Notes under the pieces: generated by a model
What the model was told of the DNA's origin: nothing
Databases searched by the model: none
Seen by the model: only the letters and a program-made list of their open reading frames with translations
Assembly (NCBI RefSeq): GCF_030733265.1
Contig: NZ_JASHJI010000018.1
Coordinates: 62,001 to 126,000 of the forward strand
From: Roseibium sp. MMSF_3412
GTDB lineage: Bacteria > Pseudomonadota > Alphaproteobacteria > Rhizobiales > Stappiaceae
Direction: 5' to 3'
Length of the DNA: 64,000 bases
Position numbers and translations under genes: made by a program
Part shown: one piece after another, positions 8,770 through 17,663 of the stretch
How the letters are laid out: every line of letters begins with the position of its first letter
How positions within the stretch are numbered: position 1 is the first letter of the stretch

Positions 8770-9764
8770 CGGCGCTCACGCTCAAGAACGTCAACAAGTC
8801 CTTCGGATCCGTTCACGTGCTCAAGGATGTCAATCTGGAGGTCGAGGAGGGCGAATTCGTCGTTTTTGTCGGACCGTCCGGGTGTGGCAAGTCGACATTG
8901 CTGCGTGTCATTGCCGGTTTGGAGGACGTCACGTCGGGCGACATTCAAATCGGCGGTGAACAAGTAAATTTCACACCACCCTCAAAACGCGGCATTGCAA
9001 TGGTGTTCCAGAGCTATGCGCTCTATCCGCACCTGAATGTGAGGGGCAACATGTCGCTTGCCCTGAAACAGGAGCGCCAGTCCAAGGACGTGATCGATCA
9101 ACGCATTGCCGAAGCAACGCGCATGCTCAATCTGGAAGACTATCTCGACAGGTACCCGTCCGAGCTTTCCGGAGGTCAGCGCCAGCGGGTTGCCATCGGC
9201 CGTGCGATTGTGCGTCATCCGAAACTGTTCCTGTTCGACGAACCGCTGTCGAACCTTGATGCCGCGCTCCGGATGAACACGCGTCTGGAGATCGCCAACC
9301 TGCACAGGCAACTGGAAGCGTCGATGATCTACGTGACCCACGACCAGTCCGAAGCGATGACGCTGGCGGACAAGATTGTCGTGCTGCGCGACGGCTATGT
9401 GGAACAGATCGGCAGCCCGATGGAGCTTTACAACAACCCGGTCAACAAGTTCGTTGCGGGTTTCCTTGGATCGCCTGCCATGAATTTCCTGCCCGCAGGC
9501 CTTTTGAGCGAAGGCGACGAGCGTACGCTGGGGGTGCGCCCGGAGGATCTTTTCCTGTCCGAAAGCGGCGGGCTTCAGGCGCGGGTGGAACATGTCGAGC
9601 ATCTGGGCGGCGATACCAACGTGATCGCGATGGTCAAGGGGCACCAGGTCACCGCACGGCTTTTCGGCCAACACGCCATCGAGCCGGGCAGGGAACTGGA
9701 CCTGGCGATTTCCGAAGGCAAATCCTACTATTTTGACGCTGCGGGCGACCGGTTGAGCGCGTAA
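8766..9764 (+). CDS. Sugar ABC transporter ATP-binding protein (MalK/UgpC type)
   Basis: A 332-residue ATPase closing the operon. Walker A GPSGCGKST is near residues 37-45, the signature LSGGQRQR near 134-141, Walker B FLFDEPLSNLDAALR next and the switch histidine in IYVTHDQSEAMTLADKIV. A C-terminal TOBE-like region of about 95 residues follows, including LGVRPEDLFL, typical of MalK/UgpC subunits. The ATG overlaps the preceding stop (ATGA). MalK-type ATPases are often shared between several CUT1 importers. Confidence 0.92.
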   Translation: MTALTLKNVNKSFGSVHVLKDVNLEVEEGEFVVFVGPSGCGKSTLLRVIAGLEDVTSGDIQIGGEQVNFTPPSKRGIAMVFQSYALYPHLNVRGNMSLALKQERQSKDVIDQRIAEATRMLNLEDYLDRYPSELSGGQRQRVAIGRAIVRHPKLFLFDEPLSNLDAALRMNTRLEIANLHRQLEASMIYVTHDQSEAMTLADKIVVLRDGYVEQIGSPMELYNNPVNKFVAGFLGSPAMNFLPAGLLSEGDERTLGVRPEDLFLSESGGLQARVEHVEHLGGDTNVIAMVKGHQVTARLFGQHAIEPGRELDLAISEGKSYYFDAAGDRLSA

Positions 9765-9766
9765 AA

Positions 9767-9783
9767 TCGGGATCGGATCCCGA
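9767..9783. terminator. Stem-loop between convergent genes
   Basis: TCGGGA at 9767-9772 pairs with TCCCGA at 9778-9783 around a five-base loop. It lies between the end of the sugar ABC operon and the oppositely oriented sigma factor gene. No long T run follows on either strand, so it is a weak terminator at best. Confidence 0.35.
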
Positions 9784-9840
9784 CCGAAGGACTGACGTTC
9801 AGAAGAGAAATGCCGGTTGCAACCGATCGGGCAGGCTGCG

Positions 9841-10443
9841 TCAGGCCGCGCGGCGCAAGGGTGGCTGTGTGGCGTTTTCGCGCAGCAGATGCCGCAACTG
9901 TTCTTTCGCGCGAAGGAGGCGCGTCTTGACCGTGCCCACCGGACATCCGAGCATCTGCGCGATTTCGGAATGGATGTAGCCCTGAAAGTAAGTGAGTTCG
10001 ATCACCGCTCGCAATTCCGGCTTCAACCGGTCCAGCGCCCTGAAGATGTCGCGCCTTTGGAGCACCGAGGCAGCCATGTCCCGCGTGTCGCTTATCGTGC
10101 AGGTATCGATATCCATATCCAGATGACGACGGGCAAGCTGCCGGCGCTTCTTCTTCGCGATCCGGTAGGCGATACCGAACATCCAGGTCGACACCTTCGA
10201 GCGCATCTGAAAACTTCCGGACGAGCGCCAGATGACCAGGAACGTGTCATTGGCCACTTCCTCTGCCGCCGCGTGATCGCCTGTGACCCGCTGCGCGAAA
10301 GACATGAGTTTCATGAAATGTCTTCGATGTATTGCCTTGAAAGCCTGCGCGTCGCCCTTCGTCACAGCTGTCAGAAGCTGAAAGTCATCCGGTGGGCTGG
10401 TGCGCGGGATGTCGTCTGGAGATGAACCGGTCTTTTCCATCAC
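9841..10443 (-). CDS. ECF-type RNA polymerase sigma factor
   Basis: A 200-residue sigma-70 family protein with only regions 2 and 4. Region 2 includes AAEEVANDTFLVIWRS (about residues 59-74) followed by SKVSTWMFGIAYRIAKKK. Region 4 is the helix-turn-helix IHSEIAQMLGCPVGTVKTRL near residues 157-176. The annotated start could be either of two adjacent ATG codons. No anti-sigma factor gene flanks it on either side, which is unusual because most ECF factors are paired with one. The regulated genes cannot be inferred from the window. Confidence 0.88.
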   Translation of the reverse strand: MMEKTGSSPDDIPRTSPPDDFQLLTAVTKGDAQAFKAIHRRHFMKLMSFAQRVTGDHAAAEEVANDTFLVIWRSSGSFQMRSKVSTWMFGIAYRIAKKKRRQLARRHLDMDIDTCTISDTRDMAASVLQRRDIFRALDRLKPELRAVIELTYFQGYIHSEIAQMLGCPVGTVKTRLLRAKEQLRHLLRENATQPPLRRAA

Positions 10444-10913
10444 AGCTGTCGAACCTCAGGCAAGAAGAGGGCGTTCGCCGGTCATGCAAGGCACCGGCGT
10501 TCACGAATTTCTGTCGTTAAAGATCTGATGTTCCCGGACCTTCCGAAGAACATGCACAGATGATGACGGACGGTCGGTGCGTACGCTTATGACGGGCGTC
10601 ACAACCAAAAGATGGCCAGTTGGGTAGGCGCACCTGTCCGGTGCCGGACCGGTTTTCGCTCCGGGCTACGGCATACGGTTGACTGGATTTGCCGAAACGG
10701 ATCTCGCGACGCAGTTCACAATAATTGATGTTGTCATTCCGGCTGAAGCGCAGCGGAATGCCGGAACCCAGTAACCACCAGGTTCTCCTCAATCGTGTTG
10801 CCTTTGGACACTGGGAATACTGGTTCCCGGTCTTGCCGCTGACACGGCAAACCGGGAAGACAAAGCCGGAGAGCAGCGGGCCAGATCCTGGAAAATATCT
10901 GTTTGCGACAGGG
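10444..10913. other. Intergenic region with a dispersed repeat
   Basis: About 470 bases between the sigma factor and the RTX gene terminator, holding the promoter side of the sigma factor gene and one copy of repeat family A at 10733-10868. No credible coding frame is seen. Confidence 0.5.
10733..10868. repeat. Dispersed intergenic repeat, family A, copy 1
   Basis: The left part is palindromic (GTCATTCCGGCTGAAG paired with GCGGAATGCCGG) and the right part contains TTCCCGGTCTTGCCGC followed by CAAACCGGGAAGAC, which can also fold back. The same arrangement occurs at 40037-40160 and 43233-43370. It is non-coding and resembles REP-type elements made of two hairpins. Confidence 0.6.
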
Positions 10914-10914
10914 C

Positions 10915-10948
10915 AAAAAAGATCCCGCCGGCCCTGAGACCGGCGGGA
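10915..10948 (-). terminator. Rho-independent terminator of the RTX gene
   Basis: Read on the minus strand, a perfect nine-base-pair stem (10923-10931 with 10940-10948, eight-base loop) is followed after two bases by a six-T run (10915-10920). It lies 25 bases past the RTX stop codon. Confidence 0.85.
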
Positions 10949-10973
10949 AATGGGAAGATGCCTGGCGTATGAT

Positions 10974-12716
10974 TTATGCGAACAGGAAGGCGTCGGTGCT
11001 GAAGTCTTCCACCGTTGCGTTTTCGAAGGTCACAAGCTTGCCGCTAACGTCAAGTTGCACATCATCACCAATCTGCGTGAGCTGGTCCACGAGATCGGCT
11101 GCCGTCAACCCGGCATCGGTCACGAACAAGAGACTGTCGACGCCGATTTCAAAGTCGGTAATGACTTTCACACCCGTGTCGTCCTGCGTGAAAACGAACG
11201 TGTCGGCGCCAGCGCCGCCGGTGAGAATGTCGAGGCCAGACCCGCTCTGGATCACGTTGTCCTGATCATCGCCGGAGATGACATCGTTGAAGTCGGTGCC
11301 AATGACGTTCTCGAAATTGACGGCGGTGGAGCTATCGCCCAACGTGCCTGCATTGAGGTCGACGTCGACGCCTTCGGAAGCGCGCGACAGGTCAAGCGTG
11401 TCGATGCCGTCGCCGCCATCGAGATCGAGTTCAATTTCCTCCAGAACGTTGTCAACGATCTGTGCAGCGTCGTCGCCGCCGCCGAAATTGGTTTCAAGAA
11501 CCTCCGTGTTCCGGATGTCGAGCTGGAACAGGCCGTTGACCGCCTGGTCGTTCAATTCGACACGCGCGAATTGCACACCCTCCGGGGTCACCGAGAATTC
11601 GGCAACATCCTTGTTCTGAAGATCGTCATTGACGAGATCTGTGTTGAAATTGACCTGGACGCGGTCATGGTCCGCCCCGCCATCCATCAGGTCCGAACCG
11701 TCGCCGTTGTTCCACACGAGCAGGTCGTCGCCGTCTTCACCGAAGACGAAGTCATTTCCCTTGTTGGCGACGAGAATGTCGTTGCCGCCGCCGCCATAGA
11801 TGGTGTCGACGCCGCCAAGCCCGGAAATGACATTATCCTGGTCGTCGCCGGCAATCTTGTCGTCGAACTCTGTGCCAATGACGTTCTCGAAGTTGACCGC
11901 CTTGGAACCATCGACGGTACCGGCGGCAAGATCGACATTGACGGCGTCGGCGGCTCTGGAGAAATCGAGCGTGTCGATGCCGTCGCCGCCATCGAGATCG
12001 AGCTTGATTTCATCAAGTACGTTATCGACGATCTGCGCAGTGTCGTCGCCGCCGCCGAAATTGGTTTCCAGAACTTCGGTTTTGCGAATATCGAGCTGGA
12101 ACAGACCGTTGATATTCTGGTCGTTCAGCTCAACTCGCGCGAACTGAACGCCGTCAGGCGTGACGGAGAATTCGGCGACATCCTTGTTCTGCAGATCGTC
12201 ATTGACGAGATCGGTGTTGAAATTGACCTGAACGCGGTCATAGCCGCGCCCGCCATTCATGAGATCGGAGCCGTCGCCATTGTTCCAGACCAGAAGGTCG
12301 TCGCCGGCACCGCCGAACATGCGGTCGTCGCCCTTGTTGCCGACAAGACGGTCGTAGCCCTTGCCGCCGCGCAACGTGTCTTCGCCGTCACCGCCGTTCA
12401 GGTTGTCATTGCCGTGGCCACCGGAAATCTTGTCATTGCCGGTGCCTCCAAAGGCAAGGTCATTACCGAAACCGCCAAAGATCTTGTCGTTGCCCTTGCC
12501 GCCGAACATCAGGTCGTGGCCGAAACCGCCAAAGATCTTGTCATTGCCGTGACCGCCGAAAAGGAAGTCGTTTCCAAAGCCGCCGAAAATCTTGTCATTG
12601 CCGCCATTGCCGAAAATGAAATCGGACGCGAAGCCACCAAAGAGAAGCTCTCCCTTGTCGGAGCCATTTATTAACTGGGGCCGGAAGAAATTGAGAAAGG
12701 AATAAAGGAAGCTCAT
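10974..12716 (-). CDS. RTX calcium-binding repeat protein with duplicated module
   Basis: A 580-residue acidic protein with no cleavable signal peptide. Residues 27-137 hold about a dozen RTX nonapeptides of the form GGxGNDxIF that bind calcium. Two near-identical modules of roughly 160 residues follow (about 139-300 and 330-491), each opening DDLLVWNNGDGSDLM and ending DDQDNVI. The C-terminus (GAGADTFVFTQDD then a VITDFEIGVDSLLF segment) resembles the type I secretion target region of RTX proteins. No toxin or enzyme domain is seen, so an exported surface or matrix role is inferred. No type I secretion genes are nearby. AGGAG precedes the ATG by eight bases. Confidence 0.85.
   Translation of the reverse strand: MSFLYSFLNFFRPQLINGSDKGELLFGGFASDFIFGNGGNDKIFGGFGNDFLFGGHGNDKIFGGFGHDLMFGGKGNDKIFGGFGNDLAFGGTGNDKISGGHGNDNLNGGDGEDTLRGGKGYDRLVGNKGDDRMFGGAGDDLLVWNNGDGSDLMNGGRGYDRVQVNFNTDLVNDDLQNKDVAEFSVTPDGVQFARVELNDQNINGLFQLDIRKTEVLETNFGGGDDTAQIVDNVLDEIKLDLDGGDGIDTLDFSRAADAVNVDLAAGTVDGSKAVNFENVIGTEFDDKIAGDDQDNVISGLGGVDTIYGGGGNDILVANKGNDFVFGEDGDDLLVWNNGDGSDLMDGGADHDRVQVNFNTDLVNDDLQNKDVAEFSVTPEGVQFARVELNDQAVNGLFQLDIRNTEVLETNFGGGDDAAQIVDNVLEEIELDLDGGDGIDTLDLSRASEGVDVDLNAGTLGDSSTAVNFENVIGTDFNDVISGDDQDNVIQSGSGLDILTGGAGADTFVFTQDDTGVKVITDFEIGVDSLLFVTDAGLTAADLVDQLTQIGDDVQLDVSGKLVTFENATVEDFSTDAFLFA
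11244..11729 (-). repeat. Intragenic module copy 2 of the RTX gene
   Basis: This stretch encodes residues about 330-491 and matches 11817-12302 at a fixed offset of 573 bases, with long shared DNA runs as well as protein identity. DNA-level similarity suggests a fairly recent internal duplication or ongoing gene conversion. Confidence 0.75.
11817..12302 (-). repeat. Intragenic module copy 1 of the RTX gene
   Basis: Encodes residues about 139-300 of the RTX protein. It shares the segments VQVNFNTDLVNDDLQNKDV and TEVLETNFGGGDD with the second module. Confidence 0.75.
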
Positions 12717-12894
12717 TGCAGATCTCCTGTCGTTTGAAACACACCATCTGCGCCCGCCTGAAACGGCGGCTTCAATTCAAGCTGTAAAAAAGTCACGCGC
12801 TGGTGTTCCCGCTGATGCGAGTATCTCTGGGTGCCCTTGGTGCTCAAAAAGGTTCGAAAAAAATCACCTGGCCGCGTTTTTTTGAGCAAGGCAC

Positions 12895-12924
12895 AAAAAA
12901 ACCGCCCGTGTTTCCCCGGGCGGT
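12895..12924 (-). terminator. Rho-independent terminator of pntAB
   Basis: On the minus strand ACCGCCCG (12917-12924 read in reverse) pairs with CGGGCGGT (12901-12908) and is followed by a run of seven T residues. It lies 24 bases past the pntB stop. Confidence 0.88.
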
Positions 12925-12948
12925 CTTTGAGACACTATGCGCGAAAGC

Positions 12949-14382
12949 TTACTCGATCATGGTGAGCAGCTTGTCGAGGCTGGCCTTGGCGTCGCCGTAA
13001 TACATGCGGGTGTTTTCCTTGTAGAACAGCGGGTTTTCGATACCGGAATAACCGGTGCCCTGACCGCGTTTGGAAACAAACACCTGCTTGGCTTTCCAGA
13101 CTTCCAGAACCGGCATGCCGGCGATCGGCGAATTCGGGTCCTCCTGTGCCGCCGGATTGACGATGTCGTTGGAGCCGATGACGATGGCCACATCCGTTTC
13201 CGGGAAGTCCTCATTGATCTCGTCCATTTCAAGAACGATGTCGTAAGGCACTTTTGCTTCAGCCAGAAGCACGTTCATGTGTCCGGGCAGGCGGCCGGCA
13301 ACCGGGTGGATCGCGAAGCGGACATTCTTGCCCTTGGCGCGCAGGCGCTTGGTGAGTTCGCTGACAGACTGCTGCGCCTGCGCAACGGCCATGCCGTAGC
13401 CCGGTACGATGATGACGTTGTCGGCATCATCAAGCGCAGCCGCGACACCATCCGCATCGATGGCGATCTGTTCGCCTTCGACTTCCATGGCCGGTCCGGC
13501 CGTGTTGCCGAAGCCGCCGAGAATGACGGAGATGAACGAGCGGTTCATGGCCTTGCACATGATGTAGGACAGGATCGCACCGGACGAGCCGACGAGAGCG
13601 CCGACGACGATCAGGAGGTCATTGCCGAGCGAGAAGCCGATGGCCGCCGCCGCCCAGCCCGAATAGCTGTTCAGCATGGAGACGACCACGGGCATGTCCG
13701 CACCGCCAATACCCATGATCAGATGGTAGCCGATGAAGAAGGCCAGCAGCGTCATCAGGATCAGCGTCCAGATCCCGGCTCCGCTCAGGAACAGGATCAG
13801 TAGCAGGAAGGACAGGATGGCTGCGCCTGCATTGAGCGCATGTCCGCCCGGCAGTTTTTCCGCCTTGGACGTGATCTTGCCCGCAAGCTTGCCGAAGGCG
13901 ACGACGGAGCCGGTAAAGGTGACGGCACCAATGAAGACACCGAGGAAAACCTCGACCTTCAGGATCGCCTGTTCGGCGCTGGTTTTCTTGGCAAGCAGGG
14001 CCGCAAATCCTTCCAGTGCCTTGCGCTCCTCTTCGCTCATCGCAAGCACGCGGCCAAGTTCGATATAGGCGTTGAAGCCGACGAACACGGCTGCGAGACC
14101 GACGAGCGAATGCATCGCGGCGACAAGCTGCGGCATTTCCGTCATCTGGACACGTTGGGCGACAAAGTAGCCGATGACACCACCGGCTGCGATCAGCAGC
14201 AGCGACAGAAGCCAGAGACCTGAACCAGGGCCGATGAGCGTGGCGACGACGGCGAGTGCCATGCCGGCAATGCCGTACCAGACGGCGCGCTTTGCGCTTT
14301 CTTCACCCGAGAGACCCCCGAGAGAGAGAATGAAAAGAACAGCCGCAACCACGTAGACGGCAGTGGTGAAACCGAATTCCAT
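12949..14382 (-). CDS. pntB: NAD(P) transhydrogenase subunit beta
   Basis: A 477-residue inner-membrane protein. About eight hydrophobic helices fill the first 270 residues (domain II), and the C-terminal cytoplasmic domain III binds NADP(H); the segment VIIVPGYGMAVAQAQ is the NADP-binding fingerprint, followed by RFAIHPVAGRLPGHMNVLLA and VAIVIGSNDIVNPAA. With PntA it couples proton flow to hydride transfer from NADH to NADP+, supplying NADPH. AAGGAG lies eight bases before ATG. It follows pntA by 12 bases and ends in a strong terminator, so the two form one operon. Confidence 0.97.
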   Translation of the reverse strand: MEFGFTTAVYVVAAVLFILSLGGLSGEESAKRAVWYGIAGMALAVVATLIGPGSGLWLLSLLLIAAGGVIGYFVAQRVQMTEMPQLVAAMHSLVGLAAVFVGFNAYIELGRVLAMSEEERKALEGFAALLAKKTSAEQAILKVEVFLGVFIGAVTFTGSVVAFGKLAGKITSKAEKLPGGHALNAGAAILSFLLLILFLSGAGIWTLILMTLLAFFIGYHLIMGIGGADMPVVVSMLNSYSGWAAAAIGFSLGNDLLIVVGALVGSSGAILSYIMCKAMNRSFISVILGGFGNTAGPAMEVEGEQIAIDADGVAAALDDADNVIIVPGYGMAVAQAQQSVSELTKRLRAKGKNVRFAIHPVAGRLPGHMNVLLAEAKVPYDIVLEMDEINEDFPETDVAIVIGSNDIVNPAAQEDPNSPIAGMPVLEVWKAKQVFVSKRGQGTGYSGIENPLFYKENTRMYYGDAKASLDKLLTMIE

Positions 14383-14394
14383 GGGTCGGGCTCC

Positions 14395-15978
14395 TTAAGA
14401 CTTCTGGAACATGGCGAGCATGCGCCGTGTGACGAGGAAACCGCCGAAGATATTGATCCCGGCCATGAAGATGGACAGTCCGGCCAGCAGGATGATCAGG
14501 AAGGATCCCGAACCGACCTGCAGCAACGCGCCGACAATGATGATCGACGAAATCGCGTTGGTGACAGCCATCAGCGGCGTGTGCAGCGAGTGGCTGACAT
14601 TCCAGATGACCTGGAAGCCAACGAAAACGGCCAGGACGAAAACGATGAAGTGCTGCAGGAAACTCGCTGGTGCGATCAGTCCGACAAGCAGCATCAGGAT
14701 ACCGCCCACCGTAAGCAGGGTGACCTGCTGCTTGGTCTGCGCCTTGAAGGCAGCTGCTTCCGCGGCCCGCTTTTCTTCCGGCGTCAGTTCCTTCGGCTTT
14801 TCCTTCGATTTCGCGGCAATCGCCTGGACCTTCGGAGGGGGAGGCGGGAACGTGATTTCGCCCCGATGCGTAACCGTCGCCCCCCGGATGACATCGTCTT
14901 CCATATTGTGGACGAGCTTGCCGTCCTTTTCCGGCGTGAGGTCGGTCATCATGTGGCGGATATTCGTCGCGTAGAGGCTGGAGGACTGTGCAGCCATCCG
15001 CGAGGGGAAGTCCGTATAGCCGATGATCGTGACACCGTTGTCGGTAACGACCTTCTTGTCCGCCTCGGTGCCTTCCACGTTGCCGCCGCGTTCGGCGGCC
15101 AGATCGATAATCACCGAGCCGGGTTTCATGGCCTTGACCATGTCCTCGAGCCAGAGCTTGGGTGCGGGCCGGTTCGGAATAAGCGCCGTCGTGATCACGA
15201 TGTCCATTTCCGGAGCCAGCTCACGGAACTTCGCAAGCTGGGCCTCGCGGAATTCCGGAGACGACACGCTGGCATAACCGCCTGTCGCCGCGCCGTCCGT
15301 CTGCTCTTCCTCGAAGTCGAGATAGACGAATTCCGCTCCCATGGATTCGACCTGTTCGGCCACTTCCGGGCGCACGTCGAAGGCGTAGGTGATTGCACCG
15401 AGAGACGTCGATGTCCCGATGGCGGCAAGGCCGGCAACACCGGCACCGACTACCAGAACCTTGGCAGGCGGCACCTTGCCCGCAGCCGTGATCTGACCGG
15501 TAAAGAACCGCCCGAAATTGTTGCCGGCTTCTATGACTGCACGGTATCCGGCGATATTGGCCATGGACGAAAGCGCGTCCATCTTCTGAGCGCGCGAGAT
15601 GCGGGGCACCATTTCCATCGCGATGACATTGGCACCCTTTTCCTTCGCAGCTTCAAGCCCGGCCTCGTTGCCGCCAGGATTGAAGAACGAGATCAGCGTC
15701 TTGCTGTCCGTCAGATACCCCAGCTCCTTGTCTTCCGGCTGGCGCACCTTGGCGACGATATCGGATTGTTTCCAGAGGCTGGGTGCTGTCTTGACGATTT
15801 CGACACCGGCTTCCTTGTAAGCCTCGTCGGAAAAACCCGCCGCCTTGCCGGCACCGCTTTGGATAAGGCAAGAGTAGCCGAGTTTTTGCAGCTGTTTTGC
15901 GGATTCCGGGGTCATGGCCACGCGGGCCTCCCCGGGAAAGATTTCCTTGGGTGTGCCGATCTTTAGGGCTTCTGACAT
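14395..15978 (-). CDS. pntA: NAD(P) transhydrogenase subunit alpha
   Basis: A 527-residue protein holding the NAD(H)-binding domain I and about four C-terminal membrane helices. ARVAMTPESAKQLQKLGY opens the AlaDH/PNT-N fold and VLVVGAGVAGLAAIGT (near residue 172) is the NAD-binding Rossmann motif. The helices occupy roughly residues 425-515 after a charged linker. It is the one-piece (E. coli-like) alpha subunit; several alphaproteobacteria instead split it into PntAA and PntAB. ATG at 15978 is chosen over an upstream TTG because GGAG lies eight bases before it. Confidence 0.96.
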   Translation of the reverse strand: MSEALKIGTPKEIFPGEARVAMTPESAKQLQKLGYSCLIQSGAGKAAGFSDEAYKEAGVEIVKTAPSLWKQSDIVAKVRQPEDKELGYLTDSKTLISFFNPGGNEAGLEAAKEKGANVIAMEMVPRISRAQKMDALSSMANIAGYRAVIEAGNNFGRFFTGQITAAGKVPPAKVLVVGAGVAGLAAIGTSTSLGAITYAFDVRPEVAEQVESMGAEFVYLDFEEEQTDGAATGGYASVSSPEFREAQLAKFRELAPEMDIVITTALIPNRPAPKLWLEDMVKAMKPGSVIIDLAAERGGNVEGTEADKKVVTDNGVTIIGYTDFPSRMAAQSSSLYATNIRHMMTDLTPEKDGKLVHNMEDDVIRGATVTHRGEITFPPPPPKVQAIAAKSKEKPKELTPEEKRAAEAAAFKAQTKQQVTLLTVGGILMLLVGLIAPASFLQHFIVFVLAVFVGFQVIWNVSHSLHTPLMAVTNAISSIIIVGALLQVGSGSFLIILLAGLSIFMAGINIFGGFLVTRRMLAMFQKS

Positions 15979-16363
15979 ATGTCGCTCCAAGATGGTGACC
16001 AGGACATGGCCGAGAATGTGGAATCATGGGCGACAGGAAAGCGCAGTGTCCCCCCGCATGCCCCGATTTTGTGCGTGGCTGCATATAGAGACGAAAATTT
16101 TACTTATGACAAGACGTGTTTCCGTGCGAACAGACGTGTATTGCGTACGCTTGCTTTGATCACGTTCTGAACTGATTTTTTAAGAAAAATGCGGTGGCGG
16201 GTATCCTAGTCTTGGTCGCCGGGTCTATTTGCGACAGGAATACTCCGATTTAAATGCGAATTAGCAATAATTTCTCGGCACGACGCCGGTATTGCAATAA
16301 CCAATTGTTGAGGCAGCGAGCGTCCTGGCAGCGACCTGTCGACGCAGGCCGCCGCCGAAGGGA
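15979..16363. other. Intergenic region between pntA and the GST gene
   Basis: A 385-base spacer that should hold the pntAB promoter in its left part, where the sequence becomes AT-rich (about 16090-16270). No repeat, RNA or coding frame could be supported. Confidence 0.4.
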
Positions 16364-17236
16364 TTATTCCGCCGCTGTTTCAACCGGTTCCTTGGGTTCC
16401 AGATCCGACGCACTGTGGCGCTCGTGGAACTGTTCGTGTTCCTCGCCCCAGGCCTTGTTGACCCTGCGGCCGCGGATAACAGCCGGGCGGGCGTCGATCT
16501 TCTCGGCCCAGGCTTTGACGTTCTTGTACTCGTCGACAGAAAGGAATTCCGCGGCATTGTACAGCCGGCCCAGGACAAGCCCGCCGTACCACGGGAAGAT
16601 GGCCATGTCGGCGATCGTGTAATCTTCACCCGCAATGTAGGGGCGATCGGCGAGGGCCTTGTCGAGCACGTCCAGCTGACGCTTTGTTTCCATGGCGAAG
16701 CGGTCGATCGGGTACTCGAATTTTTCCGGTGCATAGGCATAGAAATGGCCGAACCCGCCGCCGAGATACGGCGCGGATCCCATTTGCCAGAACAGCCAGT
16801 TCATCGTTTCGGTTCTGGCAGCCGGGTCCTTTGGCAAAAACGCGTCGAACTTTTCCGCAAGATAGAAGAGGATCGAGCCGGATTCGAAGACCCGCGTCGG
16901 CGGTTCGGTGCTGTGATCTACCAGAGCCGGAATTTTCGAATTGGGATTTGCTCCGACGAACCCGCTTGAGAACTGATTGCCTTCATTGATACGGATGAGC
17001 CACGCATTGTATTCGGCCTCCGTGTGACCGAGCGCCAGCAGCTCCTCCAGCATGATCGTCACCTTGACGCCATTCGGCGTTGCCAGCGAGTACAGCTGCA
17101 ACGGGTGATCGCCGACCGGAAGGTCCTTTTCATGCGTTGCACCGGATACCGGCCGGTTGATGCTCGCAAATTCACCGCCGTTGGGCTGTTCCCAAGTCCA
17201 GACTTTGGGCGGGGTATAGGTCGAGGTATCGCTCAT
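16364..17236 (-). CDS. yghU: Glutathione-dependent disulfide-bond oxidoreductase (YghU-like GST)
   Basis: A 290-residue Nu-class glutathione transferase-like protein. It has the long N-terminal arm of this group (TYTPPKVWTWEQPNGGEF), then a thioredoxin-like domain with LYSLATPNGVKVTIMLEEL and the conserved NPNSKIPALVD glutathione-binding loop, and an all-helical C-terminal domain including YTIADMAIFPWYGGL. YghU-type enzymes reduce disulfides and hydroperoxides with glutathione in the cytosol. GGAG lies nine bases before the ATG. It is a single gene. Confidence 0.9.
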   Translation of the reverse strand: MSDTSTYTPPKVWTWEQPNGGEFASINRPVSGATHEKDLPVGDHPLQLYSLATPNGVKVTIMLEELLALGHTEAEYNAWLIRINEGNQFSSGFVGANPNSKIPALVDHSTEPPTRVFESGSILFYLAEKFDAFLPKDPAARTETMNWLFWQMGSAPYLGGGFGHFYAYAPEKFEYPIDRFAMETKRQLDVLDKALADRPYIAGEDYTIADMAIFPWYGGLVLGRLYNAAEFLSVDEYKNVKAWAEKIDARPAVIRGRRVNKAWGEEHEQFHERHSASDLEPKEPVETAAE

Positions 17237-17663
17237 TGAAAAGCTCTCCGGAAATTTGAAGGCGGGCCTTGTTGCGCGTGAACCCGTTAGCGGAACTCAT
17301 CGCAATCTTACGATTAGATAGGACGTTGAGCGAAGTTTGCCTAGATGGAGTTTGCATTTAGGTCGGCTTTTTCATCAAAGGGGTCATTGTTGGCGTTCCC
17401 GTTCGTTGAAACGTCCTTGCGGGGCCGGCAGCGTTGCGCAAAAATTCGAAAAATTAGAAATTTTTTGCTCTCGACCTGACCCAAACGTTAAGGCATCCTC
17501 TTCTTTCTGGGACTTTGAACGCGGCGCAAAGACCGCGCATCCGTCCCTAACGATCCGCACGTCACGAGAACCAGACCGGAAGGAAAAGACGGAAACCTGA
17601 AACACGAAAAACAAAAGTGCGGGTAGCCCGTCTTGATAATTGTCGCAATTTAGGGAGGACGAC
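17237..17663. other. Divergent intergenic region, yghU / SBP56 gene
   Basis: This 427-base spacer must contain both promoters. It is AT-rich near 17440-17470, and no repeat or gene was found. Confidence 0.4.

Noticed and set aside
10950..12674. 574-residue plus-strand open frame over the RTX gene
   Set aside because: It is antisense to an RTX gene with clear repeats, terminator and Shine-Dalgarno sequence. Its composition is an artefact of Gly/Asp-rich codons on the other strand, and no domain is seen.
14581..15966. 461-residue plus-strand frame over pntA
   Set aside because: Shadow of pntA in a GC-rich gene; rich in Arg and His, no start signal and no recognisable fold.
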